Source of the DNA: an uncultured Oscillospiraceae bacterium
GTDB lineage: Bacteria; Bacillota; Clostridia; Oscillospirales; Ruminococcaceae
Direction: 5' to 3'
Assembly (NCBI GenBank): GCA_900547015.1
Contig: URFD01000030.1
Coordinates: forward strand, 1 to 15,174
Length of the DNA: 15,174 nt
Below the pieces are notes generated by a model, which was not told the origin of the DNA, did no database searches, and saw nothing but the letters and a program-made list of their open reading frames with translations. Numbering within the stretch: position 1 is the stretch's first letter; each line of letters opens with the position of its first letter. The position numbers were made by a program, and so were the translations under genes. Shown here in pieces: positions 1 through 6,850 of this stretch.

Positions 1-60
1 CTCTGGCGGAACATCGCTGCCGGAATCGACCAGAATGGCAATTTTTTCGCTGTTCAACAT
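1..60 (-). CDS. DegV family protein, N-terminal fragment (runs off left edge)
   Basis: Reading the minus strand from the ATG at 60-58 gives 20 codons that stay open to the window edge: M L N S E K I A I L V D S G S D V P P E. The segment KIAILVDSGSDVP matches the first beta strand and the DSGSD/L-P loop at the start of DegV (FakB-like) proteins. These bind a fatty acid and, in Firmicutes, present it to the kinase FakA for phospholipid synthesis. A GGAAAGGG ribosome site (minus strand, about 75-68) lies 7 bases before the ATG, and a good sigma-A promoter lies further upstream, so this is the true 5' end. The gene is transcribed divergently from dpaL. Only the extreme N-terminus is visible, so the family call rests on one short motif and the lipid specificity cannot be judged. 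Confidence 0.72.
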   Translation of the reverse strand, partial: MLNSEKIAILVDSGSDVPPE

Positions 61-120
61 CGAACGACCCTTTCCAAAAAGATGTGGTATAGAGAACTAC
101 ATTTCATCATTCACGATAAG

Positions 121-149
121 ATTTTATCCCTTAGAGGAAGAAAAGTCAA
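121..149 (-). promoter_or_regulatory. Sigma-A promoter of the DegV-family gene
   Basis: On the minus strand, TTGACT (149-144) and TAAAAT (126-121) are separated by exactly 17 bases. Transcription would start near 114, giving a leader of about 54 bases before the ATG at 60. Confidence 0.75.
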
Positions 150-231
150 GAGGAGAGACCGATAAATCGGGAATTTCGGAAAAATTTTACATCTGCTTTG
201 ATGCGAAAAGACGAATCTGAGAGCAATCCTA

Positions 232-260
232 TTGCAAAGCGTCGGCAGGTGGGGTACAAT
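232..260 (+). promoter_or_regulatory. Sigma-A promoter of dpaL
   Basis: TTGCAA (232-237) and TACAAT (255-260) are separated by 17 bases, with a predicted start near 267. The short leader contains a 5-bp hairpin, CCGGC (281-285) with GCCGG (295-299), just before the GGAGG ribosome site at 305-309. That site is only 4 bases from the ATG, closer than usual. The 61-313 gap therefore holds two divergent promoters and no other gene that I can see. Confidence 0.75.
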
Positions 261-313
261 CGAGGGGAGAAAAAACGTGACCGGCACTGTTAAGGCCGGA
301 GAATGGAGGAAGT

Positions 314-1531
314 ATGACAGAGGGATTTCATGTGGTCTCCTATGAGAGAGACCGAAATAGAACGACCGACATCCGTTTCCTGAACCAAGAGGTGGCACAG
401 CAGGCCTCCCGATTCCACAGCAGCTTTCCGCAGTATCAGCGCACTCCGCTGGAGCGCCTCAAAAATCTGGCAGAGGTGCTGGGTGTGGAAGAAATCCTTG
501 TCAAAAATGAATCCTATCGATTCGGACTGAATGCCTTCAAGGTGCTGGGCGGTTCTTTTGCGATTGGAAAATATCTTGCCAAGCGTCTGGGCCGAGACCT
601 TTCCGAGCTGCCCTTTGAGGTCATGACCTCTGAGGCGGTCCAGAAGGAGCTGGGAAAGCTGACCTTTGTGACCGCGACAGATGGAAACCACGGCCGCGGT
701 GTGGCATGGACTGCCAACCAGCTGGGCCAGAAGTCGGTGGTCTATATGCCGAAGGGTTCGGCGCAGGAGCGTCTGGACAACATCCGCAGGGAGAATTCGG
801 ATGCCTCCATCACCGACCTGCGGTATGATGATACCGTCCGTCTGGCAAGCGAGCGTGCAAAGGAGCCAAACTGCGTTCTGGTGCAGGATACCTCCTGGGA
901 TGGATATGAGGAGGTTCCGACCTGGATCATTCAGGGCTACACCACCATGGCACAGGAAGTGGTTGACCAGCTGGAGGAGATGGGCATCGAGCGTCCGACC
1001 CACATCTTCCTTCAGGCGGGAGTCGGCTCGATGCCGGCATCGCTGACCGGATTCTTTGCAAATGTTTATCAAGACAACCAGCCGCAAATCTGCATCGTAG
1101 AGCCGAACAAGGCGGACTGCATCTTCCGCACAGCCAAGGCCAGAGACGGCAAGCGGCACTTTGTCACCGAAGAGATGAACACCATCATGGCAGGGCTGGC
1201 GTGCGGCGAGCCATGTCCGATTGCATGGGATGTGCTGCGCGACTACGCAGACCACTTTATCTCCTTCCCGGACTATGCTGCGGCAAAGGGCATGAGAATC
1301 CTGAGCAGCCCGGTTGGGGATGACCGCAGGGTGATTTCCGGCGAATCCGGTGCTTCTGCCTTCGGATGTGCAGCGGAGATTCTGAGCAATCCTTCTCTGG
1401 AGGAGGTTCGCAAACAGCTGGGAATGGATGAACATTCCAGACTGCTGTTTATCAGCACAGAGGGTGCTACCGACCGCAAAAACTATCGGGCAATCGTATG
1501 GGACGGCAGATACGAGAGCTACCAGAAATAA
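314..1531 (+). CDS. dpaL: Diaminopropionate ammonia-lyase (PLP-dependent)
   Basis: The 405-residue product belongs to the fold-type II PLP enzymes and matches diaminopropionate ammonia-lyase (E. coli YgeX, about 398 aa). That enzyme degrades D- and L-2,3-diaminopropionate to pyruvate and ammonia in the cytosol. The PLP lysine is K76 in GLNAFKVLGGS. ATDGNHGRGVAW carries D123 and VQDTSWDGYEEVP carries D192, matching the two acidic residues of the family active site. QAGVGSMPASLTG (about 235-246) is the glycine-rich phosphate-binding loop. The start is set by GGAGG at 305-309. The gene has its own promoter and a strong terminator, so it is monocistronic. No ygeY, ygeW or other YgeX-cluster partner is visible, so the physiological substrate source is unknown. 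Confidence 0.93.
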   Translation: MTEGFHVVSYERDRNRTTDIRFLNQEVAQQASRFHSSFPQYQRTPLERLKNLAEVLGVEEILVKNESYRFGLNAFKVLGGSFAIGKYLAKRLGRDLSELPFEVMTSEAVQKELGKLTFVTATDGNHGRGVAWTANQLGQKSVVYMPKGSAQERLDNIRRENSDASITDLRYDDTVRLASERAKEPNCVLVQDTSWDGYEEVPTWIIQGYTTMAQEVVDQLEEMGIERPTHIFLQAGVGSMPASLTGFFANVYQDNQPQICIVEPNKADCIFRTAKARDGKRHFVTEEMNTIMAGLACGEPCPIAWDVLRDYADHFISFPDYAAAKGMRILSSPVGDDRRVISGESGASAFGCAAEILSNPSLEEVRKQLGMDEHSRLLFISTEGATDRKNYRAIVWDGRYESYQK

Positions 1532-1535
1532 GCAG

Positions 1536-1575
1536 ATTTCCGGACCTTCCGCTGAGAAGGTCCGGAAATTTTCTG
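1536..1575 (+). terminator. Intrinsic terminator after dpaL
   Basis: A perfect 14-bp stem pairs 1536-1549 with 1556-1569 (arm ATTTCCGGACCTTC), with a 6-base loop CGCTGA. A T-rich tail (TTTTCT) follows. It begins 5 bases after the dpaL stop codon. Confidence 0.93.
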
Positions 1576-1616
1576 TACAAAAAACATCCTGTCTTCGTTT
1601 CAGTAAAATTTACAAT

Positions 1617-1651
1617 TTGTTTATCTGCACCCATGAAATATATTATATAAT
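1617..1651 (+). promoter_or_regulatory. Probable promoter of the cyclophilin cluster
   Basis: An AT-rich block contains TATTAT (1641-1646) running into TATAAT (1646-1651). The best -35 partner is TTGTTT (1617-1622), 18 bases before TATTAT. TATAAT itself has no better -35 at 17 bases. The -10 position is convincing; the -35 choice is uncertain. Confidence 0.5.
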
Positions 1652-1722
1652 GGGAAAAGAAATTCAGAACAGATTTCGGTGGAATAATCAAGAAAATCTT
1701 TTGTATAAAGGCGGTGAATACG

Positions 1723-2505
1723 ATGATAAAACGCTTGTCATGCGCGGTGGCAGGGATGTGCCTGATGGCATCCATGACGACAGCCTGCTCGCTTAGACAG
1801 GGCATCGAGGTTTTTGACCAGGATAAAATCGTACTGCTGCAAACAGAAGAGATGATACAGGGAGAAGATATCGCGGTGGTGGAGACCTCTGAGGGCAACT
1901 TTACCATGCGGTTTTTCCCGAGCGAAGCTCCAAAAACAGTGGAAAATTTTATCGAGCTTGCGCGGTCCGGATATTTTGACGGACAGATGGTTTCGCGAAT
2001 CGAGAAGATTCAGCAGGAGGACCGCATCAAGGGACGGATGATTGCAGGCAACGGCAAGCCGGTCGATGAGGCAGGAGCCTCCATCTTTGACAAACCGATT
2101 CAGCCGGAGATTTCCTATAACCTTTGCACCATCCCCGGAGCGGTCGTTGCTTATACACCAGAGGATGAGGTGGACAGCCGCTTCTATATTGTGGGCTCCC
2201 GCAAGGTCAATCAGGAGGAAATCGACGAAATTCGCCAGAACAACTACCCCAACAAGATGGTTCAGATGTTCGAGGAACGCGGAGGCTATCCGGAGGAATG
2301 GCTGCACCAGTCGGTGTTTGCACAGGTGGTGGACGGAATGGATACGGTGGACAAAATTATCCGGGAACACCACAACACAGATTTGGACGAGGTGACCGAT
2401 ATTGAGATTGTTCAAATCCGAATCGAGAAGTATCAGGAGTCCTCGGAGGAGGAATCTGCTCAGGATATGCCCCTGATGGACAGCCGGATGGGACGCGCCT
2501 CCTGA
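1723..2505 (+). CDS. Cyclophilin-like lipoprotein with degenerate active site
   Basis: This predicted 260-residue exported lipoprotein has MIKRL, a hydrophobic stretch, and the lipobox MTTAC with C22 as the lipidated cysteine. ETSEGNFTMRFFPSEAPKTV (54-73) and SVFAQVVDGMDTVDKI (197-212) show the cyclophilin-type prolyl isomerase fold. Against its two neighbours the active site has decayed: FHRVI has become VSRIE, FMIQGGD has become RMIAGNG after an insertion of about 8 residues, the N-G-SQFF motif has become DSRFYIV, and the histidine before VFGQV aligns with Gln196. Isomerase activity is therefore doubtful and a binding or chaperone role is more likely (inference). The ATG at 1723 is preferred because AAGGCGG (1708-1714) lies 8 bases upstream; a GTG at 1714 would overlap that site. 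Confidence 0.82.
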   Translation: MIKRLSCAVAGMCLMASMTTACSLRQGIEVFDQDKIVLLQTEEMIQGEDIAVVETSEGNFTMRFFPSEAPKTVENFIELARSGYFDGQMVSRIEKIQQEDRIKGRMIAGNGKPVDEAGASIFDKPIQPEISYNLCTIPGAVVAYTPEDEVDSRFYIVGSRKVNQEEIDEIRQNNYPNKMVQMFEERGGYPEEWLHQSVFAQVVDGMDTVDKIIREHHNTDLDEVTDIEIVQIRIEKYQESSEEESAQDMPLMDSRMGRAS

Positions 2506-2523
2506 CCCGGCGGAAAATAAGGC

Positions 2524-2552
2524 TTGATTTTCGTCCCGATTTTGGGTACAAT
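2524..2552 (+). promoter_or_regulatory. Sigma-A promoter of the second cyclophilin gene
   Basis: TTGATT (2524-2529) and TACAAT (2547-2552) have a 17-base spacer. They lie 18 bases after the first cyclophilin gene, so the second and third genes can be transcribed without the first. Predicted start is near 2559. Confidence 0.75.
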
Positions 2553-2589
2553 GACAAGGCGAAACCACATGAAGGAGAATGATAGAACA

Positions 2590-3417
2590 ATGAACCAGAA
2601 GATGAGCAAAAAGCTCTTGGCCTGCCTGCTTGCAGCAATGATGGGCCTGACCGTACTGGCAGGTTGCTCCGAGCAAAAGGAACAGCCGAAGGAAGAACCG
2701 GCACAGCAGACACAGGAAACCCAGCCGGAAGCCCAGACAGAGGAAAAAACAGAGCAGACCCCGACAGAAAAGCTGACCCTTTCCGATGAAAGCGGCCTGC
2801 CGCAGTTCAACAATCCGGACAAGGACAGCGAGGTAGCGATTCTGCACACCTCTGCCGGAGATATTAAAATCATGTTTTTCCCACAGTATGCACCAAAGGC
2901 AGTGGAGAACTTTTTGACCCATGCCAAGGATGGCTACTATGATGGAGTCAGCTTCCACCGTGTCATCGAAAACTTTATGATTCAGGGCGGTGACCCGAAA
3001 GGAAACGGCACCGGAGGCGAAAGCATCTGGGGCGACCCATTTGAGGACGAATTCACCGACCAGCTCTTCAATTTCCGCGGCGCCCTTTCGATGGCAAACA
3101 GCGGCGAAAACACCAACGGCAGCCAGTTCTTTATTGTACAGGCATCCTCTCTGGCAGATGGCATCGACATGCTGTTCCAGCAGTATGGCCATCCGGAGGC
3201 TGCGGTAGAAAAATATAAAGAAATCGGCGGAACCCCATGGCTGGATTTAAAACACACCGTCTTTGGACAGGTGTTTGAAGGCATGGACGTGGTCGATGAA
3301 ATCGTGGCACAGGCCAAGGATACGGATTCAAACGGTTTGGTGAAGGAGAAGGAGCGCGTTATCATCGAATCCATCACCGTTGCACCGGCAAGTGATTATT
3401 TTAACTACGCAGAGTAG
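2590..3417 (+). CDS. Cyclophilin-type peptidyl-prolyl cis-trans isomerase, lipoprotein
   Basis: This 275-residue surface lipoprotein starts MNQKMSKK, then a hydrophobic signal ending LAGC (C26). A Glu/Gln/Pro/Thr-rich flexible linker (about 27-75) would hold the catalytic domain off the membrane. The cyclophilin domain (about 80-270) has an intact active site: SFHRVIENFMIQGGDP with R124, F129, M130 and Q132, then GALSMAN, NGSQFFIV, and W217 and H222 in PWLDLKHTVFGQV. It should isomerise prolyl bonds of exported or cell-wall proteins during folding. The ATG at 2590 is chosen because GGAG (2574-2577) lies 12 bases upstream and the signal peptide begins there. Longer in-frame starts add residues that would sit awkwardly before the signal and would begin at or before the promoter. 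The next cyclophilin gene follows after 23 bases. Confidence 0.92.
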   Translation: MNQKMSKKLLACLLAAMMGLTVLAGCSEQKEQPKEEPAQQTQETQPEAQTEEKTEQTPTEKLTLSDESGLPQFNNPDKDSEVAILHTSAGDIKIMFFPQYAPKAVENFLTHAKDGYYDGVSFHRVIENFMIQGGDPKGNGTGGESIWGDPFEDEFTDQLFNFRGALSMANSGENTNGSQFFIVQASSLADGIDMLFQQYGHPEAAVEKYKEIGGTPWLDLKHTVFGQVFEGMDVVDEIVAQAKDTDSNGLVKEKERVIIESITVAPASDYFNYAE

Positions 3418-3440
3418 TTTTAGGTAGGAGGACAACAACA

Positions 3441-4049
3441 ATGTATCAGTTCGAAAAACCTGCAAAGGACAGCGAAGTAATCGTAATGGAAACCTCGAAG
3501 GGAACCATCAAGCTCAGACTGTTTCCGGACAAGGCTCCGAAAACAGTAGAGAACTTTGTGACCCATGCGAAAGAGGGCTACTATGATGGCCTGACCTTCC
3601 ATCGTGTCATCAACGGCTTTATGATTCAGGGCGGCGACCCGGAAGGTACCGGCATGGGCGGCGAAAGCATCTGGGGCAGACCGTTTGAGGATGAGTTCGA
3701 TGTTGAGCTGCGCAACTTCCGCGGCGCTCTCTCGATGGCAAATGCCGGTCCTAGCACCAACGGCAGCCAGTTCTTCATTGTACAGGCAAATGACTGCGAC
3801 CCGGGTCTGCTTTCCCAGATGAGAGAAATCGGCGTCAATGCACGCGGACAGGGCTTCCCGGAGGAAGTGGTTGCAAAATATGAGGAAATCGGCGGAACCC
3901 CATGGCTGGACTACAAACACTCTGTTTTTGGACAGGTGTTCGAAGGCATGGATGTAGTCGATAAAATCGCTGCTACCGATGTGACCGGCGAGCGTGTCAC
4001 CATGAACAAGGTTTCGGTAGAGCCTGCTGCCAATCATTTTGAATATTAA
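3441..4049 (+). CDS. Cyclophilin-type peptidyl-prolyl cis-trans isomerase, cytosolic
   Basis: A 202-residue cyclophilin with no signal peptide, so probably cytosolic and active on intracellular clients. Its catalytic residues fall at R55, F60, M61 and Q63 (FHRVINGFMIQGGDP), followed by GALSMANAG, NGSQFFIV, W155 and H160 (PWLDYKHSVFGQV). It is longer than E. coli PpiB (164 aa), mainly because of an extra segment of about 40 residues between SQFFIVQ and PWLDYKH that includes VAKYEEIGGT. The lipoprotein paralogue just upstream has a shorter version of the same segment, so the two are probably products of a local duplication. AGGAGG (3426-3431) lies 9 bases before the ATG. It is co-transcribed with the preceding gene and followed by a strong terminator. 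Confidence 0.94.
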   Translation: MYQFEKPAKDSEVIVMETSKGTIKLRLFPDKAPKTVENFVTHAKEGYYDGLTFHRVINGFMIQGGDPEGTGMGGESIWGRPFEDEFDVELRNFRGALSMANAGPSTNGSQFFIVQANDCDPGLLSQMREIGVNARGQGFPEEVVAKYEEIGGTPWLDYKHSVFGQVFEGMDVVDKIAATDVTGERVTMNKVSVEPAANHFEY

Positions 4050-4059
4050 TCGTGCGTAG

Positions 4060-4097
4060 AAAAAGAGTGCAGTCCAAAATGGACTGCACTCTTTTTT
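4060..4097. terminator. Bidirectional intrinsic terminator between convergent operons
   Basis: GAGTGCAGTCC (4065-4075) pairs perfectly with GGACTGCACTC (4081-4091) around the loop AAAAT. The stem is flanked by five A (4060-4064) and six T (4092-4097). It can end both the cyclophilin operon on plus and iscS-iscU-mnmA on minus. Confidence 0.95.
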
Positions 4098-4107
4098 CGT
4101 ATCTGCG

Positions 4108-5163
4108 TTAGATTTGTTTTTGGATGTAGCCTCCGCCCAGTACGGTCGCCCCGTCATAGATGACGCAGGACTGTCCGGGAGCAGGCGCACGCTGCGGGGT
4201 GTCGAACAGGACCTGAAGCTGTCCGTCCGGCAGCAGGGTAAGGGTAGCAGGAGCATCACTGGCACGGGAGCGCACCTTGACCGAAGCGTGGGCGGTCTGC
4301 TTTTGTCCCGGAATCAACAGCGGATTAGGCTGGATGATGCAGTCGGACAGCAGGACGCCGTCGGCATATTCCTCGCCGGTGCGGGCAAGGTAGATGCGGT
4401 TTTGAACCGGGTCAATCTCTTTAATGAAAACGGGATAGCCCAGCGCGATGCCCAGCCGCTTCCGCTGGCCAACGGTATAGTGCAGCAGACCCTTGTGCTG
4501 TCCGCACACCTGACCGTCCGGAGAGATAAAATCTCCCGGCTGCGATGCTCCGAGCTTCTGCTCGATGAAGGAGGCGTAGTCTCCGTCAGGCAGCCAACAG
4601 ATTTCCTGACTGTCCGGAGCATCCGCACACGCAAGTCCCAGCTCCCGCGCAATCCGGCGGACCTCGGTTTTCTCCAGTCCCTCCAGCGGCAGGAGCAGCA
4701 TCGAGAGCTGCTCTTGGGTCAGACGGTAGAGCATATAGGACTGGTCCCGTTCCAGACAGGCGGATTTTTTCAGGACTGCGGTGCCGTCGTCGAGGTGCTC
4801 CACCCGGGCATAGTGTCCGGTTGCAATCCGGTCGAAGCCGAGCTTTTTGGCGGTCTGGCAGATGATGCCGAACTTGGTGGTGGGATTGCAGAAGATGCAG
4901 GGATTCGGGGTTCTGCCCGCCTGATATTCGCGGCAGAAGGGCAGGATGACATTCTGCTCAAATTCCTCGTAGCAGGGAATGATGTGCAGCGGGACATTCA
5001 GCTGCTCTGCGATGACAGAGGCAGCCTCGACTGCCGGCTTGTGTGCGGGTGAAAACTCCAGAATCACGCCCTCCACCTCGTAGCCCTGTTCCCGCAACAG
5101 GTGGACAGCGACGGAGGAATCCACTCCGCCGCTGAGCGCAACCAGAACCTTGTTAGTGGACAT
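4108..5163 (-). CDS. mnmA: tRNA-specific 2-thiouridylase MnmA
   Basis: The 351-residue cytosolic enzyme adenylates and then thiolates uridine 34 of Lys, Glu and Gln tRNAs. The PP-loop ATPase motif is LSGGVDSSVAV (10-20). The first cysteine motif is RTPNPCIFCNPTTKFG, with C89 and C92; C92 aligns with the catalytic cysteine of E. coli MnmA (C102). The second active cysteine is C189 in SQEICWLPDGDY. TGHYAR and the C-terminal beta-barrel segment (about 215-350) are as expected. The ATG at 5163-5161 lies within the last codons of iscU (11-base overlap), with GGAGGAAG in the iscU coding end as ribosome site, so translation is probably coupled. Third gene of iscS-iscU-mnmA; ends 11 bases before the shared terminator. 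Confidence 0.95.
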   Translation of the reverse strand: MSTNKVLVALSGGVDSSVAVHLLREQGYEVEGVILEFSPAHKPAVEAASVIAEQLNVPLHIIPCYEEFEQNVILPFCREYQAGRTPNPCIFCNPTTKFGIICQTAKKLGFDRIATGHYARVEHLDDGTAVLKKSACLERDQSYMLYRLTQEQLSMLLLPLEGLEKTEVRRIARELGLACADAPDSQEICWLPDGDYASFIEQKLGASQPGDFISPDGQVCGQHKGLLHYTVGQRKRLGIALGYPVFIKEIDPVQNRIYLARTGEEYADGVLLSDCIIQPNPLLIPGQKQTAHASVKVRSRASDAPATLTLLPDGQLQVLFDTPQRAPAPGQSCVIYDGATVLGGGYIQKQI

Positions 5164-5581
5164 GGCAGGCTTCTTCCTCCTTCAGCTCGCCGACAAATGG
5201 GGTCGGGTCGATGCCGTTGCGGCGGTAGTAGTCCGCCAGAGCGTGCTTGATTGCCTGCTCTGCCAAGACGGAGCAGTGAACCTTGACCGGCGGCAGACCG
5301 TCCAGCGCCTCGACCACAGCCTTGTTGGTCAGCTTCAGGGCTTCGCTGATAGGCTTGCCCTTAATCATCTCGGTTGCCATCGAGCTGGTTGCAATCGCTG
5401 CGCCGCAGCCGAAGGTTTTAAACTTTGCATCGGTGATGATGCCGTTGTCGATTTTCAGATAGATTTTCATGATGTCGCCGCAGGTGGCATTGCCGACCTC
5501 GCCGACACCGTCTGCATCGGCGATTTCGCCGACGTTGCGTGGGTTGGAAAAATGGTCCCAAACTTTATCAGAATACATCAT
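5153..5581 (-). CDS. iscU: Iron-sulfur cluster scaffold protein IscU/NifU-type
   Basis: The 142-residue product is a single-domain IscU scaffold on which Fe-S clusters are assembled from sulfur delivered by IscS. All three cluster cysteines are present: C34 in GNATCGDIMKI, C59 in FKTFGCGAAIA and C103 in VHCSVLAEQAIKHAL. D36 is the conserved aspartate next to the first of these. The N-terminus DHFSNPRNVGEI is typical of the family. It lacks the LPPVK motif read by HscA in E. coli in canonical context, but GLPPVKVHCS at 95-104 retains LPPVK. Two adjacent ATG codons (5581 and 5578) could serve as start; the first is given. The ribosome site AAAGGACG lies in a leader that could fold in two ways (see the separate entry). 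Confidence 0.95.
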   Translation of the reverse strand: MMYSDKVWDHFSNPRNVGEIADADGVGEVGNATCGDIMKIYLKIDNGIITDAKFKTFGCGAAIATSSMATEMIKGKPISEALKLTNKAVVEALDGLPPVKVHCSVLAEQAIKHALADYYRRNGIDPTPFVGELKEEEACHVH

Positions 5582-5594
5582 AAGTAAGAATCGT

Positions 5595-5625
5595 CCTTTC
5601 AGGCATGCGCGGTGAAAGGCCGCGC
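5595..5625 (-). promoter_or_regulatory. iscU leader with alternative hairpins over the ribosome site
   Basis: On the minus strand GCGCGG (5625-5620) and CCGCGC (5612-5607) form a GC hairpin whose 7-base loop is CCTTTCA (5619-5613). That loop is exactly complementary to TGAAAGG (5601-5595), the ribosome binding site of iscU. Pairing loop with site makes a competing 7-bp hairpin that would block initiation. The two forms exclude each other on simple geometry. The base pairing is visible in the sequence; the regulation is inferred. Confidence 0.4.
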
Positions 5626-5656
5626 TGAGTCATTTATTTTGAAGTATTACAGGAAT

Positions 5657-6850
5657 TTATTGTTCAAAGGAAACCTGACCCTTCTGCATCTCCTCCCACA
5701 GCGGGCTCATCGAGCGCAGGGTGGAAACGATTTCGGGCAGCTTTTCCAGAATATAGGTCACATCGTCCTCGGTGTTAAAGTCCGACAGAGAGAAGCGGAC
5801 CGAGCCGTGTGCAACCTCGTGTGGAAGTCCAATCGCCAGCAGAACATGGCTTGGGTCCAGCGAGCTGGAGGCGCAGGCAGAGCCGGAGGATGCAGCGATA
5901 CCGGCCAAATCCAGACGGAGCAGCAGCGATTCTCCCTCGACACCGAGGAAGGAAATGTTGCAGTTTCCGGGCAGACGGTTCTGACGGGGGCCGTTCAGTC
6001 GGCACTGTGGGATGGTGGTCAGGATTCCGTCGATGAGGCGGTCACGCATTGCGCTGACCTTGGCAGAGGTCTGTTCCAGCTCCTCGTTGGCAATCCGCAG
6101 AGCAGTGCCCAGTCCGACGATACCGGCAACATTTTCGGTTCCGGCACGCTTGCCGCGCTCCTGTGCGCCGCCGTCGATGAGATTGGTCAGCGGGATTCCG
6201 CGTCGGCAGTAAAAAGCGCCGACACCCTTCGGGCCGTGGAATTTGTGGGCGGACAGGGAGAGCAGGTCGATGTTCATCTGCTTGACATCGATTTTGACAT
6301 GACCGGCTGCCTGCACCGCATCGGTGTGGAACAGGACTCCTGCCTGACGGCAGATGGCACCAATCTGTTCGATTGGATACAGGGTGCCGATTTCATTGTT
6401 GGCAAACATGATGGAAACCAGTCCTGTCTCGGGGCGAATTGCCTGACGGACTGCTTCCGGGTCAATCTGTCCTTCGTGGTCGACCGGAAGATAGGTGACC
6501 TCAAAGCCATCCTTTTCCAGACGCTGTGCCGAATGAAGGAGCGCATGGTGTTCAACAACCGAGGTAATCATGTGGTGTTTCCCTTTCTTTTTCAGGGAGT
6601 GCATGATCTCCTTGAGCCAGTTGTCGGACTCGGAGCCTCCTCCGGTAAAGATGATTTCAAACGGGTCGGCGTTCAGTACGTCAGCAACCTCTTTTCGTGC
6701 CGTTTCGATGGCTCGCTTGGCCTGATTGCCAAAGCGATAGAGGCTGGACGGGTTGCCATACTGCTCGGTTAGATACGGAAGCATGGCGTCGAGCACCGGT
6801 TTTGAAATTTTGGTGGTTGCCGCATTGTCGGCATAAACGAATCTTTCCAT
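5657..6850 (-). CDS. iscS: Cysteine desulfurase (IscS/NifS family)
   Basis: The 397-residue PLP enzyme converts L-cysteine to L-alanine and passes the persulfide sulfur to IscU and MnmA. Motifs: the start YADNAATT (6-13); substrate-cofactor residues in SVVEHHALLHS and FHTDAVQAAG; PLP lysine K203 in SLSAHKFHGPKG; RAGTENV; and the persulfide cysteine C326 in SSGSACASSSLDPSHVL. The loop after C326 is of the group I (IscS/NifS) kind. The ATG at 6850-6848 is preferred to the one at 6868. The latter lies in the ribosome site TGAAAGGACG and would add six residues (MKGRFF) before the conserved MERFVYADNAATT. First gene of an operon with iscU (75 bases downstream) and mnmA; it has its own strong promoter. 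Confidence 0.95.
   Translation of the reverse strand: MERFVYADNAATTKISKPVLDAMLPYLTEQYGNPSSLYRFGNQAKRAIETARKEVADVLNADPFEIIFTGGGSESDNWLKEIMHSLKKKGKHHMITSVVEHHALLHSAQRLEKDGFEVTYLPVDHEGQIDPEAVRQAIRPETGLVSIMFANNEIGTLYPIEQIGAICRQAGVLFHTDAVQAAGHVKIDVKQMNIDLLSLSAHKFHGPKGVGAFYCRRGIPLTNLIDGGAQERGKRAGTENVAGIVGLGTALRIANEELEQTSAKVSAMRDRLIDGILTTIPQCRLNGPRQNRLPGNCNISFLGVEGESLLLRLDLAGIAASSGSACASSSLDPSHVLLAIGLPHEVAHGSVRFSLSDFNTEDDVTYILEKLPEIVSTLRSMSPLWEEMQKGQVSFEQ

Noticed and set aside
35..220. 61-codon plus-strand frame at the left edge
   Set aside because: It overlaps the DegV start, ribosome site and promoter on minus, and shows no ribosome site or protein motif of its own.
290..1435. 381-codon minus-strand frame opposite dpaL
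   Set aside because: Shadow of dpaL, which has a promoter, ribosome site, PLP lysine and terminator on plus.
1738..3192. 484-codon minus-strand frame across two cyclophilin genes
   Set aside because: It spans two real plus-strand genes and their promoter. Its leucine/cysteine-rich composition is what antisense of Glu/Gln-rich coding gives.
5612..6772. 386-codon plus-strand frame opposite iscS
   Set aside because: Antisense shadow of a gene with intact catalytic motifs; no ribosome site and no homology that I recognise.
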